A DNA stretch of 64,000 bases from Lysinibacillus pakistanensis (GCA_001312325.1 BBDJ01000026.1:12011-76010); one strand, 5' to 3'. Shown: positions 1-12,245, numbered from the stretch's first letter. The notes: generated from the sequence alone by a model not told the origin. Numbers and translations are program-made.

Positions 1-83
1 TAAACAGCCTTACTCGTTAAAATAATATCGTTGTAGATGTCTAAAACCTCAGGTATATCTTTTTCCTCCATGAAGCGTATCAT
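1..83 (-). CDS. GNAT acetyltransferase, phosphinothricin acetyltransferase-like, N-terminal end only
   Basis: Only the first 27 or so codons are inside the window; the gene continues past its left edge. Reading leftward from an ATG at 83 the peptide begins MIRFMEEKDIPEVLDIYND, the usual opening of phosphinothricin/methionine-sulfoximine N-acetyltransferases (beta1 plus the start of alpha1 of the GNAT fold). A GAAGGA ribosome site lies just upstream. These enzymes acetylate the amino group of glutamate analogues or other small amines with acetyl-CoA. Family assignment rests on this short stretch, so substrate is unknown. Confidence 0.6.
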   Translation of the reverse strand, partial: MIRFMEEKDIPEVLDIYNDIILTSKAV

Positions 84-155
84 CCTGTTCACATCCTTCA
101 ATCAATTATGACAGTTTGGTAATCTATACTTCTATATAAATTTCTTTTTTTAACC

Positions 156-3100
156 TTACACATTAAAATAGCGAGCATCTGGATGTGCAAAGACAATTGC
201 AGAAACAGAAGCCTCTGGTTCCATCATAAAGCCTTCAGTTAAATGAACACCAATATCCTCCGGTTTTAATAAGCCAAACAACTTCTCCTGATCCTCTAAA
301 TTTGGACACGCAGGATAGCCGAATGAGAAGCGCTGTCCTTGATATTTAGCTGCAAAACGATCACGCATTGTAAAGTCTGTGGCATCTGGGAAGCCCCATT
401 GATCACGAATTTCCTGATGCATTCTTTCTGCAAAGCCCTCTGCTAATTCTAGTGCTGTAGATTGTAATGCATGGCTTTCAAGGAATTTCCCATCCTCCTT
501 TAACTCACGCGCCTTTGCCATGACCCCCTGTCCTGCTGTAACAACCATTAGGGCAATATAGTCCATTTCCCCACTCTCAACCGTTTTTAAGAAATCTGCA
601 AGGCATAAAAATGGTTCCACTTGCTGACGTGGGAAGGTAAAACGCTCAATTTCTGTTTTATTATCTGCTGGATCATAGACGATTACATCATCTCCATCTG
701 CCTGTGCAGGGAAAAACTGATACATTCCAGACGGTTTCAACAAATCACTTTTTAAATAATCGTCCACTAAGTCCTTTAATTCTATTGCTCTTGTGTCTCC
801 CGCATCAAGTAATTGTTGTACTTGCCCCTTCAAACCCAAGTGGTGACCTAGTAAAGTGCGCATGTTTACATAAGGATATAAATGAGATACAGAATATTCC
901 TTTTTCACATGTCGCCTTACATCGGCTGGTAAAAATACAGGGGCTTCCTTTACTGTGCGAGCAGGTTTTATAGCTGTTTCTTTTGCAGGGCGGGCAGCTC
1001 GTTTCTCATCTGCTTCTAAACGTTTTTTTACGGGATTCATCAATTTTGGCTAGGAAATCTGCACGTGTTTCTGAACCCATTAAAAGATTTGCCTGCTCTA
1101 ATCCTTGCATCGCGTCCTTCGAATAGATGACTGGTCCATCATACTCATCCGCAATCTTAGTTTCTGTAAAACGTCGAGATAATGCTGCACCGCCCACTAA
1201 AATTGGGACGTCAATCCCCGCTTCTTTGAAATCCTGTGCCGTGATGACCATTTGCTGTGCTGATTTTACAAGTAAGCCTGAAAGCCCGATAAAGTCCGGC
1301 TTTTCTTTTCGAACAGCTTCAATTAATTGAGCAGGAGTTACTTTGATGCCAAGGTCAACCACCTTATAGCCATTATTGCTTAAAATAATATCAACTAGGT
1401 TTTTCCCGATATCATGGACATCCCCTTTGACTGTTGCTAGCACCATCTTTCCTTTACCAGCACTCTCTTCATTTTTCTCCATAAATTGCTCCAAGTGAGC
1501 AACAGCAGCCTTCATAACCCCAGCGGATTGTAATACTTCCGCAACAATAAGCTGATTATTATTAAATAGTCGACCAACCTCAGCCATTCCATCCATTAAT
1601 GGACCGTTAATAATATCAAGAGGTGCTTCAAATATTTCACGAGCAGCGTCTAGATCCTCAATAAGACCTTCTTTTGTCCCCTCTAAAATATAGTAAGCTA
1701 AACGACCTTCTACTGTTTTAGGGATGTCAGCCTCTGTTTTTTTCTTTCTTTTTATCGCGATAAAATCTGTGAATATGGCTAATGTCTCATCATTCGTATT
1801 AAATAATAAATTATTTGCAAGCTTAATTTCCTCTTCTGGAATGGAAGCGTAGCGCTCTAGCTTTTCAGTATTCACAATCGCATAGTCTAAGCCTGCCTGT
1901 GTACAATGATATAAATAAACTGCATTTAACACCTCACGGCCAACAGGCGGTAATCCAAATGAGATATTGCTGACACCAAGCACTGTTAATGTACGTGGCA
2001 TTTTTTTCTTTGATGAGTCGGATTCCTTCGATTGTTTCTAAAGCAGAACCAATATATTGCTCATCTCCTGTACCTACCGGAAACATTAATGGATCAAAGA
2101 TGATATCTTCTGGTGCAAGTCCCCATTTTTCTGTTAACAAGTAATAGGAACGTTCAGCAATCTCTAGCTTACGATGTCGATCAACTGCCATCCCTTGTTC
2201 ATCTATCGTTCCAACAACCAAAGAGGCACCATATTTTTTCACAAGCGGCATCACAGCATCAAAACGCTCTTCCCCATCCTCTAAATTAATAGAGTTGATT
2301 ATAGCTTTCCCTTGCGAAAATTTGAGTGCTTCTTCGATAACTTTTTCATCCGTTGAGTCTATTACAAGAGGTACTTTCACTTTTTTTCACAACCTCCTGC
2401 ATAAAGCCTCGCATATCTGCTAGTTCATCACGATCAGGATTTGCTAAACAAATATCAATAACATGGGCACCATTCCTTACTTGTGCACGAGCAATTTCTG
2501 CTGCTTCCTCAAATTTCCCATCAATAATTAGGTTTTTAAACTTACGAGAGCCAATTACATTTGTACGTTCTCCAATAAATAATGGACGCATAGAATCGTC
2601 GTACACTAATGGCTCGATACCCGACACTACATGACCATGAGTTTTCTCAGGTAATTGGCGTGGCTTTTCGTCCTTTAGTACCTCACGAATAGCAGCGATA
2701 TGGGCCGGTGTTGTTCCACAGCAGCCTCCCACTATATTCAGCCAGCCTTTTCTGCAAAGCCTTTTAGCTTTTGCGACAGTGACTCTGGTGATTCATGGTA
2801 GCATCCTTCCTCGTCAGGTAAGCCTGCATTCGGGTAACAGCTTATATATCCCGTAGAAAGCTCTGCTAATGAACGAATATGGTCCGTCATAAATTCTGGC
2901 CCTGTCGCACAGTTCAGACCTACAGATAGTGGTTTAATATGCTCGATAGAAATGTAGAATGCATCTATGGATTGTCCTGCAAGTGTCGTTCCCATTGGTT
3001 CAATTGTTCCCGATATCATCACAGGAAGCACTTTGCCAGTCACTTCAAATGCGCGAGATACTCCTAAAGTGCCCGCCTTCACATTGAGCATATCCTGGCT

Positions 3101-3587
3101 GGTTTCAAGCAACAATACATCCGCTCCAGCTTCAATTAATGCCTTTGCCTGTACATAAAAGTTTTCTTCTAGCTCATCAAAGGTAATTCCACCTGTCACT
3201 GATAAGGTCTTTGTAGTAGGTCCCATCGCTCCTGCTACAACGTGGCCAATCAGAGGTAGTAAAATCATCCACTGCCTTACGTGCTATTTCTACAGCACGT
3301 TTATTGATTTCCTCTGCTTTTGCTCCCAGATCATATTCATTTAATACAAGTGGAGTACCTCCAAATGTATTTGTGGAAATAATATCTGCCCCTGCTTCCA
3401 AATATTTTCTATGAACCTTTTCAAGCACATCAGGTCTAGTTAGTACAAGATTTTCATTACAGCCATCATATTCCTCGCCACCGAAATCTTCAGCTGATAA
3501 GTTTTCGTTTTGTAGCATTGTTCCCATTGCGCCATCAAGAATTAAAATTCGTTTCTCAAGTTGCTCTTCAATCAAATGCTTAGCCAT
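156..3587 (-). CDS. metH: Cobalamin-dependent methionine synthase MetH (frame-interrupted)
   Basis: Transfers a methyl group from methyl-tetrahydrofolate through cobalamin to homocysteine in the cytoplasm. Repaired length is about 1,143 residues with the four normal modules: homocysteine/zinc domain (1 to ~330, with GGCCGT cysteines near residue 285), pterin-binding domain (~350-620, VPLVIDSTDEKV), cobalamin domain (DVHDIGKN near residue 720, GLSGLL), and the SAM-binding activation domain (last ~290). The start ATG follows AAAGGGG. Five frame breaks: near 3240 (bases lost), 2745 (one A lost), 2385, 1998 and 1027 (each one extra A in a run of seven). The start overlaps the end of yitJ by about 16 bases, so the two are co-transcribed behind the SAM riboswitch. 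The product needs B12, matching the riboswitch-controlled btuCD genes at 18-19 kb. Confidence 0.95.
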
Positions 3588-5430
3588 TTATACTTACCCC
3601 TTTTTTTCTGTTCATCCAATTGCTCTATAAATTTCATTAGTTCTAGTGTCATATCATAGCGTAGGAATGGTGTAATGAGGTAAATACCATTGAAATATTC
3701 TGCGGCTACCTCTACTAATTCCTTAGCAATTGCAATTCCTTCTAGTGTCGCGTGCTCCTTATCCTCACCACAAGCCTTCATCCGTGCTAATGCGTTTTCA
3801 GATAATTTAATGCCGGGAACTTCATGATGTAAGAACTCCGCACTTTTATAGCTCGTAACTGGCATAATTCCTATATAAATTGGTGCTTCTAAATGCTTTG
3901 TCGCCTCATAAATTTCTACAATTTTTTTCCTTTGTATAGACAGGCTGTGAAATAAAATAATCTGCCCCATGTTCAATTTTCTTTTCTAATCGAGATACAG
4001 CTCGGTCTAATACACGTACATTCGGATTAAACGCTGCGGCTACAGAGAAATTTGCCTTTTGACGTAGTGGCTTCCCTGAAAAAGATACACCTTCATTTAA
4101 CTGTTTGATTAATTGGATAAGCTCCATTGATGATACGTCATAAACACTCGTCGCCCCTGGGAAATCCCCAACCTTTGTTGGATCTCCAGTAACCGCTAAA
4201 ATATCATGAATGCCTAGTGCATTTAAACCCATTAAATGAGATTGCAGCCCAATTAAATTACGATCTCGACATGTAATATGTGTTAACGGGCGTACCCCAT
4301 GTGTTTCTTTCAATAATGCGCCCATTGCCACATTACTTATTCTTGGCGATGCTAGGGAATTATCCGCCATCATGACCACATCTGCGCCTGCCTCATATAA
4401 TTTTTTTAGCACCTTTAATAAAACCATCGATTTCTAAATGTCTTGGTGTATCCAACTCTACTATAACCGAACGTTGACGTTTTACTTTTATATGCAGTGG
4501 CTCGAATCTTGAAGGTTCTGCCTCACGTACAATCTCTACTTTCTCAGGCTTCGCTAATTTTTCTTCTACTGGAGATAATTCCTCTAAGTATTTTTTTCGC
4601 TGCAGCAATATGCTTTGGTGTCGTACCACAGCACCCACCTATTAAACGAACGCCTTGATCTCGAAGTGCTACAGCAGCACGACCAAAATAGTCTGTCTCT
4701 GACTCATAAACAACACGCCCGTCTTCTAAATCTAGAAGAGATGCATTTGGATAGGCAGACATAAATGCCTTCTCAGGAAGTTCTACACCCTCAAATGCCT
4801 GTATCGAATGGTATGGACCTAAACGACAGTTAACACCTACAATGTCAGCACCCAGTGCCTCGAGCTCATGTAGGGCACTATTTAAACTCTTACCATTTTG
4901 CAGCACTCCCGGTTCATGCATTGAAACTTGCGCAATGATTGGCAACTTTGTTTTGGCTCGAAGCATTTTTAATGTTGCTGTTAATTCTTCAAAATCATAA
5001 TAGGTTTCAAGTAAAAGGCCGTCTGGATTCCCTGCCAGTAACACAGTTGCTTGCTCTTCAACAGTCGCTAAAATTTCTTCTAAGGTTGCATCGCTTTTCC
5101 GAATGCCTCGAATCCCCCAATAGTCCCTAAAACAAATTGACCTCCATCTGCAGCTGCTCGCTTGGCAATCGTCATAGCTGCTTCATTAAACTGCTGAACA
5201 CGCGATTCTAATCCGTAACGTGCTAATTTTATAGCATTCGCTCCATAAGTATTTGTTTGAATAATATCGGCTCCAGCTGCTATATACTCTCTATGAATCT
5301 TTTCAATTAATTCTGGTCTTTGAACATTCATTTCCTCATGACAGTACTCCAAGCCATAGCCGTATAATACCGTACCAATTGCACCATCTGCTGTAAGAAC
5401 ATGCGTTTTTAACTTTTCAAGCAACCCCAT
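3572..5430 (-). CDS. yitJ: Bifunctional homocysteine S-methyltransferase / methylenetetrahydrofolate reductase (YitJ-like, frame-interrupted)
   Basis: About 615 residues after repair. The first ~290 form a zinc homocysteine methyltransferase domain ([15 protein letters not shown] opening, [16 protein letters not shown] near residue 270). The rest is a FAD-dependent 5,10-methylene-THF reductase ([43 protein letters not shown]). The reductase supplies methyl-THF to the MetH encoded just downstream. Four frame pieces cover it, broken near 5085, 4597 (extra T), 4407 (extra T) and 3930 (extra T). First gene after a SAM-I riboswitch and terminator, so it should be expressed when S-adenosylmethionine is low. 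Confidence 0.93.
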
Positions 5431-5461
5431 AAAACTAGCCCCTCTTTCTATTTTTCTATAA

Positions 5462-5497
5462 TATAAAAAGCCTTCTTTAACACAAAGAAGGCTTTTA
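5462..5497 (-). terminator. Riboswitch-controlled terminator ahead of yitJ-metH
   Basis: Read on the minus strand, AAAAGCCTTCTTT and AAAGAAGGCTTTT form a hairpin followed by a T-rich tail, directly between the SAM-I aptamer and the yitJ start. This is the off-state terminator of an S-box leader. Confidence 0.9.
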
Positions 5498-5515
5498 CGT
5501 TTCGTAATTGTTGTT

Positions 5516-5616
5516 CCTTCTCATCTTCGACCATAGGGTCTTCTGGATTTAGCACCTGACAAAAAGTTGGTTGCTGAAGCGTCATTGGGCCAGTCCCTCA
5601 GCTTCTCTTGATAAGA
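5516..5616 (-). promoter_or_regulatory. SAM-I (S-box) riboswitch
   Basis: On the minus strand the leader carries the S-box core in order: CTTATCAAGAGAAGCTGAGG, GGACTGGCCC, ATGACGCTTCAGCAACC, a GGTGCTAAATCC block and the closing GATGAGAAG. SAM binding to this aptamer in Firmicutes favours the terminator that follows, shutting off methionine genes. It sits 90-190 bases upstream of yitJ. Confidence 0.95.
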
Positions 5617-5743
5617 ATTTAGTATGAATTTTTTAAATAATTAAAAGAATCATAACGTTAACAAACGTTTGAGTCAAGACTATTTCACGTAACAAAGGAT
5701 ATTTCAAACGAAAAATATAATTTTTTTGTCTTATATTCTGCAA

Positions 5744-7135
5744 TTAAGATAATTTTTCAGCAATATTATCCCCTATTTTTTTACCGTTTTGAATACAAGC
5801 ACCTATACCTACACCAAAGTAAGAGCAGCCCGCAATGGATAAATTCGGATAGTTTGTTTCGAGCTCTTGTAATAAGCCCTGTAATGCCTCACGATGTGCT
5901 AAATCATATTTCGGCATTTGATCAATCCATCTGCTTACATTCACGACACTTGGTTTTTCTTTAATCCCCAAGCTTTTTCTTACATCCTCTAAGGCAACAA
6001 CAGATAATTCTTCATCTGTCATCCTACGTAACTTCTCATATGTGGGGTTGATGCTTTTATAGAAGAGTCGAACAAGTAACTGCTCATTTGCTGAAGTATG
6101 CTTCCACTTACGGCTTGTCCATGTCGCTGCATTACAGATTACATCAGAATTATGAGACACAATAAAGCCTGTTCCATCAGCTGGTAATCTACTATCGGGT
6201 ACATCGAATCCTAAATAAATTGTAATAGCGGAGGCAGTATTGAATTGGTCAAAATAACGGTTCAATGTTTCATCCTTTAATAGGTACTGTACAGTTTCAT
6301 TAGGTAATGCTAAAACTACATGATCTGCTTCAATGATCGTATCATTTGCTAAAGTAACTTGGTAGTGATTTCCCTGCTTGTTGACACTAGTAGTGGTAAT
6401 TCCCTTTAAAATTTCTACATCAGTTAATGTTTCTTCAAGACGATCAATTAAAGACGATAAACCATTTTTAAATGAAATAAATTTTTTTATTAGCAGCTTT
6501 TACAAATTGTTCTCGATTTGCGTCAAAACCTTTAATAATACTACCGTACTCATTTTTATAATCGATTAAATAAGGTAATGTCGAGGCAATCGACAGTTGA
6601 TGTAAATCTCCTGAATACACACCTGCTAATACTGGCGCTATTTGGTTTTGAACAAGCTCCTCCCCCAAATAGTACGTTAAAAATTCTCCAATTGAGCTGT
6701 CTTTTGTAAAGCCTACATTCGGCAATGTCAAATCCTTTAATGCTTCTTTTTTTACCTTCTTCGGATACAAGTGTGCTTTCTTCCAGAGAGTGAAGGCTCA
6801 TCGGAATACCGAATGTTGAATCTGCCGGAATCGCATGGAGCTCATTATTTGTGTATATATAAGAAATCCCCGTTTCGTTGTATACCAAATCTTGCTTAAA
6901 ATTAAGCTCTTCAACCAGCTCCATAACACCTTGATGACGGGCTACTATTGAATCTGCCCCTGTCTCCATAATGAATCCCTGTTCGTATTCAGAGTGCAAC
7001 TTACCACCTAAATATGTATTTTTTTTCAACAAGCACAAGCCTTACATTTAATTTTTTTTCCTTTACTTGGCGCTGTAAATAATGCATCGTACATAAACCC
7101 GTAATTCCGCCACCTAATACAACCACTGTTTCCAT
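5744..7135 (-). CDS. hemY: Protoporphyrinogen/coproporphyrinogen oxidase (HemY/CgoX, frame-interrupted)
   Basis: FAD enzyme of haem biosynthesis that aromatises the porphyrinogen ring, attached to the inner face of the membrane. The ATG at 7135 opens METVVVLGGGITGLCTMHYL, a dinucleotide-binding GxGxxG motif, followed by EKNTYLGGKLHSEY, IMETGADSIVAR and, at the C-terminus, LSIAGCSYFGVGIGACIQ, all typical of the family. About 463 residues when repaired. Frame breaks: near 7019 (8 A instead of 7), 6762 and 6485 (7 A instead of 6). It stands alone, without hemE/hemH neighbours here. Confidence 0.92.
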
Positions 7136-7223
7136 ATTAACCGCCCCTAATTTTTGTTGTCTTCCTTTAGTATAAACCCTTTTTATTGAAAATTACGCTC
7201 AACCCTTTACAAATTTAGCAAAA

Positions 7224-7255
7224 ATGGAGCTATCCAGTGGTGAGGATAGCTCCAT
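7224..7255 (-). terminator. Hairpin terminator downstream of hemAT
   Basis: A 12-bp perfect stem, ATGGAGCTATCC / GGATAGCTCCAT, with an 8-base loop. On the minus strand it is followed by TTTTTGC, so it terminates transcripts coming from the aerotaxis gene. Confidence 0.75.
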
Positions 7256-7432
7256 TACTATGACTAAATATGTATCTTTTCATGATGAAACAAAAAAATA
7301 CCCTTGATTTAAAATTCCGGCGATCCACTAGTTAATATTTACTGAAAAACCATTAAACACCATATATCAATGGTTGTTATAGTGTTTATAGGCTGTAGAT
7401 TTCGGTTACCACAATAATATCCTTACTCTGAA

Positions 7433-8724
7433 TTAATTTAAGTGTTGGGCAACATTTGCTAATTTCTCAGCTGAATTCGTTACTTCTTCAAAGGCAATCC
7501 CTAGCTCATTAAGAACCTCCGCTATCGCTAATACTTCTTTTTCCATACTATCATTTTGCTCTTTTGCTTCTGTCATCGATTCTAATATTTTCGTAAATTG
7601 CCCTTCTGTTTGAACCATATTTTCCTTGCCAGATATGACCTCTTCTTGAATATTATTAAGAGAGTGTGTTAGCTTATCTGTCCGTTCATTTGTTTTTTTG
7701 TAACAACATGTCTACTGATGTCACAGAATCTTTTGTTTGAATCGATAGTTTTCGAACCTCATTAGCAACTATATTAAAGCCTTTACCCGCTTCTCCAGCA
7801 CGGGCTGCTTCTATAGCTGCATTTAAAGCTAATAAATTGGTCTGGTTGGCAATTGTGGTAACAACATTCATAATTGATTCCATTTCTTTTGACATACCAG
7901 TCAACTGTTCAATATTTTCTGTTATATCCTTCAGCAAATCAATAATATTACACATATTTTGTGATTGACTCTTTATTAGTTCTCTTCCTCTACTGCCTGC
8001 TTCTCAGCCTCCGCTGACACCAAAAGTGAGTTTTTTGCAAACTGTTTAATTTCATCTGATTGCTTGCTTATTCGATGAAATGAGTTATTTGTTTCTTGGG
8101 ATATTGTAGCAAGACTTTCTGTAGACGTGACGATTTCCTTTTCCACGGCTTCCTTTTTCCGTTCCATATTCTCTTTGTGTTGCTCAACAGTATTTTCAAA
8201 GGCCTCTAATACTAATTGCTGCTCAAAGTTTGAAATTTTAGAAATGGCTCGTATAGTATTAAACTGATCTTTGGGATGATGAATGTGCTCTTCTACTAAG
8301 TCCATGAATGATAAAAATAAATCTTGGAAGGCACAAATATACCATTGTGTTCTTAAACCAATATGAACATGTACTTTAGCAATATTAGTACGTCTTCGAT
8401 AAAATTCATCATCAATTGTGCCGTTAAACATTTCTATAATATGGCGGCCTAGCGTTACTTTTAATTTTTCTACAGAACTGTGACTATTAATAATACTTAC
8501 TAAACTACCCTCAGTTCCTATCATTCTATAAAATCTATCAACAATATCATTAATATTTTCTATAACAAATGGCTGAAAGGCTTTTAAATACTGTAAATCC
8601 TGCTTTGTTAAATTTAGCATTTCTATTTGCTTGACCATTGACTTGCAATTAGAAACATCCATTTTTACAACATATTGCTGAAGGTCTATCGCTGCTGTCT
8701 TTCTCTGTTTTTGAAAAATCACAC
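7433..8724 (-). CDS. hemAT: Globin-coupled aerotaxis transducer HemAT (frame-interrupted)
   Basis: Soluble oxygen sensor that signals to the CheA/CheW array. The N-terminal ~180 residues are a sensor globin: [56 protein letters not shown] and [13 protein letters not shown] match the HemAT pattern, with the haem-ligating histidine in AKVHVHIGL. The C-terminal half is a chemoreceptor signalling tip ([20 protein letters not shown]). No membrane segment. I favour GTG at 8724 behind AGAGGG; an upstream in-frame TTG at 8770 also exists. Frame breaks near 7984 (one base lost) and 7697 (7 A instead of 6). Confidence 0.9.
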
Positions 8725-8814
8725 ATTTTCCCTCTTTCACGTGTACTTTTGCAAAGCTGAGAAAATCCAATTCCGTTTACAAAAATATATATTTCAAAAT
8801 GTAAGAAAATAGGT

Positions 8815-8995
8815 TTAGGTTAATTTCTGTTCAAGTTCTAGTTGAACAAAATCCCAATTATCTTTTAGCCATAGCATGAACTACTCTTTTCAAAATCACT
8901 CATATACCTTATCCATTTTATAAATAGCTGTCAATTTCCTATCATACATTTTTTTACCATTAATTGTATAAAAAGTCCCTGTAGCCAAACTATTG
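8815..8995 (-). pseudogene. Possible remnant of a small coding sequence
   Basis: On the minus strand the frames splice into a plausible protein tail: TGTFYTINGKKMYDRKLTAI, then KMDKVYE, MSDFEKS and finally MLWLKDNWDFVQLELEQKLT followed by a stop at 8815. At least two frame changes are needed and no start codon with a ribosome site is visible. No family recognised. It could be a decayed gene or a short gene with consensus errors. Confidence 0.3.
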
Positions 8996-9006
8996 GCTTA
9001 AAGCAG

Positions 9007-9040
9007 TAAAAAAGCTACCACTATATCTTTTGGTAGCTAA
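9007..9040 (-). terminator. Hairpin terminator downstream of the Sel1-repeat gene
   Basis: AGCTACCA and TGGTAGCT pair across a 10-base loop; on the minus strand the stem is followed by TTTTTTACTG. It lies about 200 bases after the stop at 9244; the AT-rich stretch between holds nothing else I can name. Confidence 0.7.
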
Positions 9041-9243
9041 TTTGTATCAACTAATATTTCTTTTGCTTATTTTTTTTGTTTATTTTTCCTTTGTCTTTAT
9101 TATCCCTTCACTATATTAATATTTTTACCGTTAGTTCTATGCATTAATATATACCTAAAACAAACAACGAAAACAACCTTTTATACCTATAAAACCAAGA
9201 TGATAATAGAAACTAAATAACTATAATTTTTTTTACGAAAAAT

Positions 9244-10531
9244 TTACATTCCTTTTAATTCATTCAGCAAAACGGCTGCTTCTTCTATTCCTGCCTCCGC
9301 AGCCAGTCCGTACCATTTAATAGCTTCTTTTACATTTCTAGTTATGCCCTCTCCATTATTATAAAGATGCCCAAGCTGTAATTTTGCCTCTGAGTCTCCT
9401 TGAAGAGCAGCCTGTTTAAACCAATGAATTCCTTTCTCAATATTACGTATACCCGTTAAACCTTGACTCCAAATAAACCCCAAATCATAAAATGCGTCTA
9501 CATGGTATTGCTCTGCAGCTCTTTCATACCAATATAAACCACGATTCACATCTCGGGGCTGACCTAATCGCCCCTCAAAACAGATTCCGCCAAGCCTATA
9601 TTGTGCTTCAACATAGCCTGCTTCGGCAGATTTTTTTATAATAGAAGTATGCGTGCTCCTCATCAATGTCGACACCTAACCCTTGCTCGTAAATTATTCC
9701 AAGAGTAAACATTGCTTCAGCAACACCCTGCTTGGCAGCGAAGTCAAACCATTTCTTCGCAAGAAGGATATTTTCTGATACTCCTTCACCGTTAAAATAC
9801 ATATCCGCCAAGTTATTCGCCGCATCTGGATGCCCTTGCTTTGCTGCCGCCTCATACAATGAAAAAGCTCTGCGATAATTTTCCTGTACACCTATACCTT
9901 CGAAATAAAAATTCCCAAGTTCATATTGTGCATCGGCATGCCCCTGCGATGCTGCTAATTCTAACCATTTTAAAGATTTTTCAGGCTGAAAACAGGAGCT
10001 TTCACTTGCACTATAATATTCTCCAAGCTGAAACTGTGCTTCTGCATCTTGTTCTTCTATTGACTCTTTATATAAATCAATAATGCCCTCATGATCTAAA
10101 TCTTCTTCATCAAATGCTTCAAACTGCTTATCTTGATTGATAAAATACCATTCCAATACATCGATTACATCGTCAGCAACCTCGTTACAATAGGCTAACT
10201 TCTCAAGTGAAGAAATTTGCCAAATTAAAATATAAATAGGGAGTGGAATCGCTTCACGCAGTAAATCATCATACTCAGCTAAAAGCGTTAAGACATTTTC
10301 CTGTATTGATTGTGTCTGCTCTGGATGAACAATTTGTAAATGGCGTTGTTGATTTTTTTTTAAAAGTCCAAGCACAACTTGATACAGCATTTTATGCAAG
10401 GCTGTTAATGACACTTCTTCAAATGTTAGCAATTTGATGTTTTGTGCAAACCATGTACCTTGAGTCTGCGTGAGCATTAGTAAGGATTCAATTCGCTTTT
10501 TATTTCGTTCAGCTAAAAATTGTCCATACAT
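9244..10531 (-). CDS. Sel1-like (TPR-type) repeat protein (frame-interrupted)
   Basis: About 428 residues. The first ~170 form a non-repetitive helical region starting MYGQFLAERNKKRIESLLML. From about residue 175 there are seven or so ~36-residue Sel1 repeats, recognisable by A-x-x-G-x-x-x-A-x-x-x-L-G-x-x-Y, for example AASQGHADAQYELGNFYFEG and AAKQGHPDAANNLADMYFNG. Such repeats make a solenoid for protein-protein contacts. The ATG at 10531 follows a GGGGGG site. One frame break near 9634 (7 A instead of 6). Role unknown. Confidence 0.8.
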
Positions 10532-10599
10532 TCGTTTCCCCCCTTGCATTATAAAAAAACCGTCTTGCCAATATTATATGGAAGACAGTTTAAAATTGA

Positions 10600-11314
10600 T
10601 TACACATACGTTCTTAGTATTAACCCAATGAATAATATGGTAACTAAAAAAACATATTTATGAGCCCATTTATACATGTTTAATAAACGAGAAAAGGCAG
10701 TCTTTGAGTCAATTCCTTGCGCATGTTTATCCATCATGCCTTTGAAAATGCCATATTTTTTTCAGTATTCATTGATTGATCTTCCATTATTATCGTTTGA
10801 GTAGATATTTGATATACTTCCACCATAAAATATTTCATGGTATAGGCTTCCAATACTTTTTCTGTTCCCTGAACGACTAGCTGAAAACGGGGTACTTTAT
10901 CACCAATTAGCCTGATCTCAGGTCCATAGCGAATAGATGTAAAATGATAGACTATTGCAAATGACATTATACTTTTGTATACAAACATTGTATAACCAAA
11001 AATTAAAAACGCATAGAAAAAAAAAGTTTATACCAAATTTCATATAATCATAAATATCACAAATACATACCAAATCATCATGAACAATCGATAAAATAAA
11101 CATAATGCTCGAAAACTCCCCCAAGTATAATGATGAATCCCATCTCCAAGACAACTCCCTGATTATCTGGTAGCAATAAAGGGTACTGAATGATGATTGC
11201 TCTTGAAATATATAAACCTAATTGCCCTAGAACTACTGCATTGAAAAAAGCGTCTTTTTCTGTTGTATATAATAGGAGGAAAATTGCTGTTAATAGCATC
11301 AATGTTTGTATCAT
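10600..11314 (-). CDS. Uncharacterised multi-pass membrane protein (frame-interrupted)
   Basis: Repaired frames give about 237 residues: MIQTLMLLTAIFLLLYTTEK, a second hydrophobic stretch with GFIIILG, then MFILSIVHDD, a third membrane stretch (YAFLIFGYTMFVYKSIMSF), a soluble part with VPRFQLVVQGTEKVLEAY, and a last membrane segment YVFLVTILFIGLILRTYV before the stop at 10600. Breaks near 11133 (extra G), 11026 (T/A-run) and 10760 (7 A instead of 6). No family recognised; the next gene on the same strand is the Sel1 protein. Confidence 0.5.
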
Positions 11315-11491
11315 CGTCTCACTCCATCCTATTGTCTTTATACCCTTTCTGCTGACACTGCTTATTCAAATTTGTCGTTATTTCTAAATTAATGACGGCT
11401 ATTATTTTATTTTTTTGAAAACGTTCATGTAAAATTAGTTGTAAGAACTAGTTTATGACAAAATGAAAAATTATATTGGAGGAATTAAGTA

Positions 11492-11962
11492 ATGAAAAAA
11501 AATTCTTGCCGCTATTTTTGTAGCGACACTGATGTTTGCGACTGTTGGGGCAACATTATTTGTTTCTGATACACCAACTGCAGAAGCTAAATCCTATAAA
11601 TCGGGGAAAAAAAGGCTTTACAAACAATAATAATAGCTCAAATATCCAAAAATCTCAGGACAAATCTAAAGATCAAAATAATGCAACAACAAATAAAAAC
11701 AATACAACATCTACAAACAAAACAGATACAGCAGCAAAAAAAAGGTGGCTTCCTTTCTGGTGGTCTTATGAAAGGTCTAATGCTGGGTGGTTTAGCTGGT
11801 TTGTTATTTGGTAGCCTCTTTAGCGGTATGGGTTTGTTAGGTAATATTTTAGGTTTATTAATTAACGTTGCAGCAATTGCAGTCATCATTATGCTTGTCG
11901 TAAAAATTATCAATATGTTTAAAGATAAGAAGCGTAAAGAGGAAGCACAATGGCACAAATAA
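11492..11962 (+). CDS. Tim44-like / glycine-rich membrane protein with signal peptide (frame-interrupted)
   Basis: Starts at ATG 11492 behind TTGGAGGAATTAAGTA. Repaired, it has an N-terminal signal segment (MKKILAAIFVATLMFATVGA), an Asn/Lys/Thr-rich linker (residues ~40-85), a glycine-rich hydrophobic segment (GGFLSGGLMKGLMLGGLAGL) and a second membrane helix before a charged end (KDKKRKEEAQWHK). This layout is that of bacterial proteins annotated as Tim44-like; the true role is unknown. Three frame breaks, near 11501, 11611 and 11742 (one extra A each). Its stop overlaps the start of the yxcD-like gene by 13 bases. Confidence 0.7.
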
Positions 11963-12237
11963 TTAATGAACAAGATATTATTAATGCTATATGCTTATCA
12001 CAGGCATATTATAAAAATATTCGCCCAGAAGAAGTGCTTGTAGAGCTAACCTACGATGATGATACAGGCTTTGGTGCTGAAGTTGAAGTGAATGGACAGA
12101 TAGAGTTATTCAATACAGCAGCGATGATTGGTGCATTACGCGTATGGATTAAAGATGTCCTACATGGTGATCCATTTTCAACTGGTATCGAGCTTGTATT
12201 AGATGATGAGGAAGGCATTATTGCTAGATTGTCGTAA
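11950..12237 (+). CDS. yxcD: YxcD/DUF2653 family protein
   Basis: An intact 95-residue cytoplasmic protein. NEQDIINAICLSQAYYKNIR, VELTYDDDTGFGAEVEVNG and GIELVLDDEEGIIARLS match the small DUF2653 (B. subtilis YxcD) family, whose function is not known. Translation is coupled to the preceding Tim44-like gene by a 13-base overlap, and a strong terminator follows at 12246. Confidence 0.8.
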   Translation: MAQIINEQDIINAICLSQAYYKNIRPEEVLVELTYDDDTGFGAEVEVNGQIELFNTAAMIGALRVWIKDVLHGDPFSTGIELVLDDEEGIIARLS

Positions 12238-12245
12238 ATAAGTTA

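Noticed and set aside
2346..3587. Programmed frameshifting or domain-splitting in metH
   Set aside because: Breaks of the same kind occur in about two-thirds of genes regardless of function, and metH breaks include lost bases at non-slippery sites.
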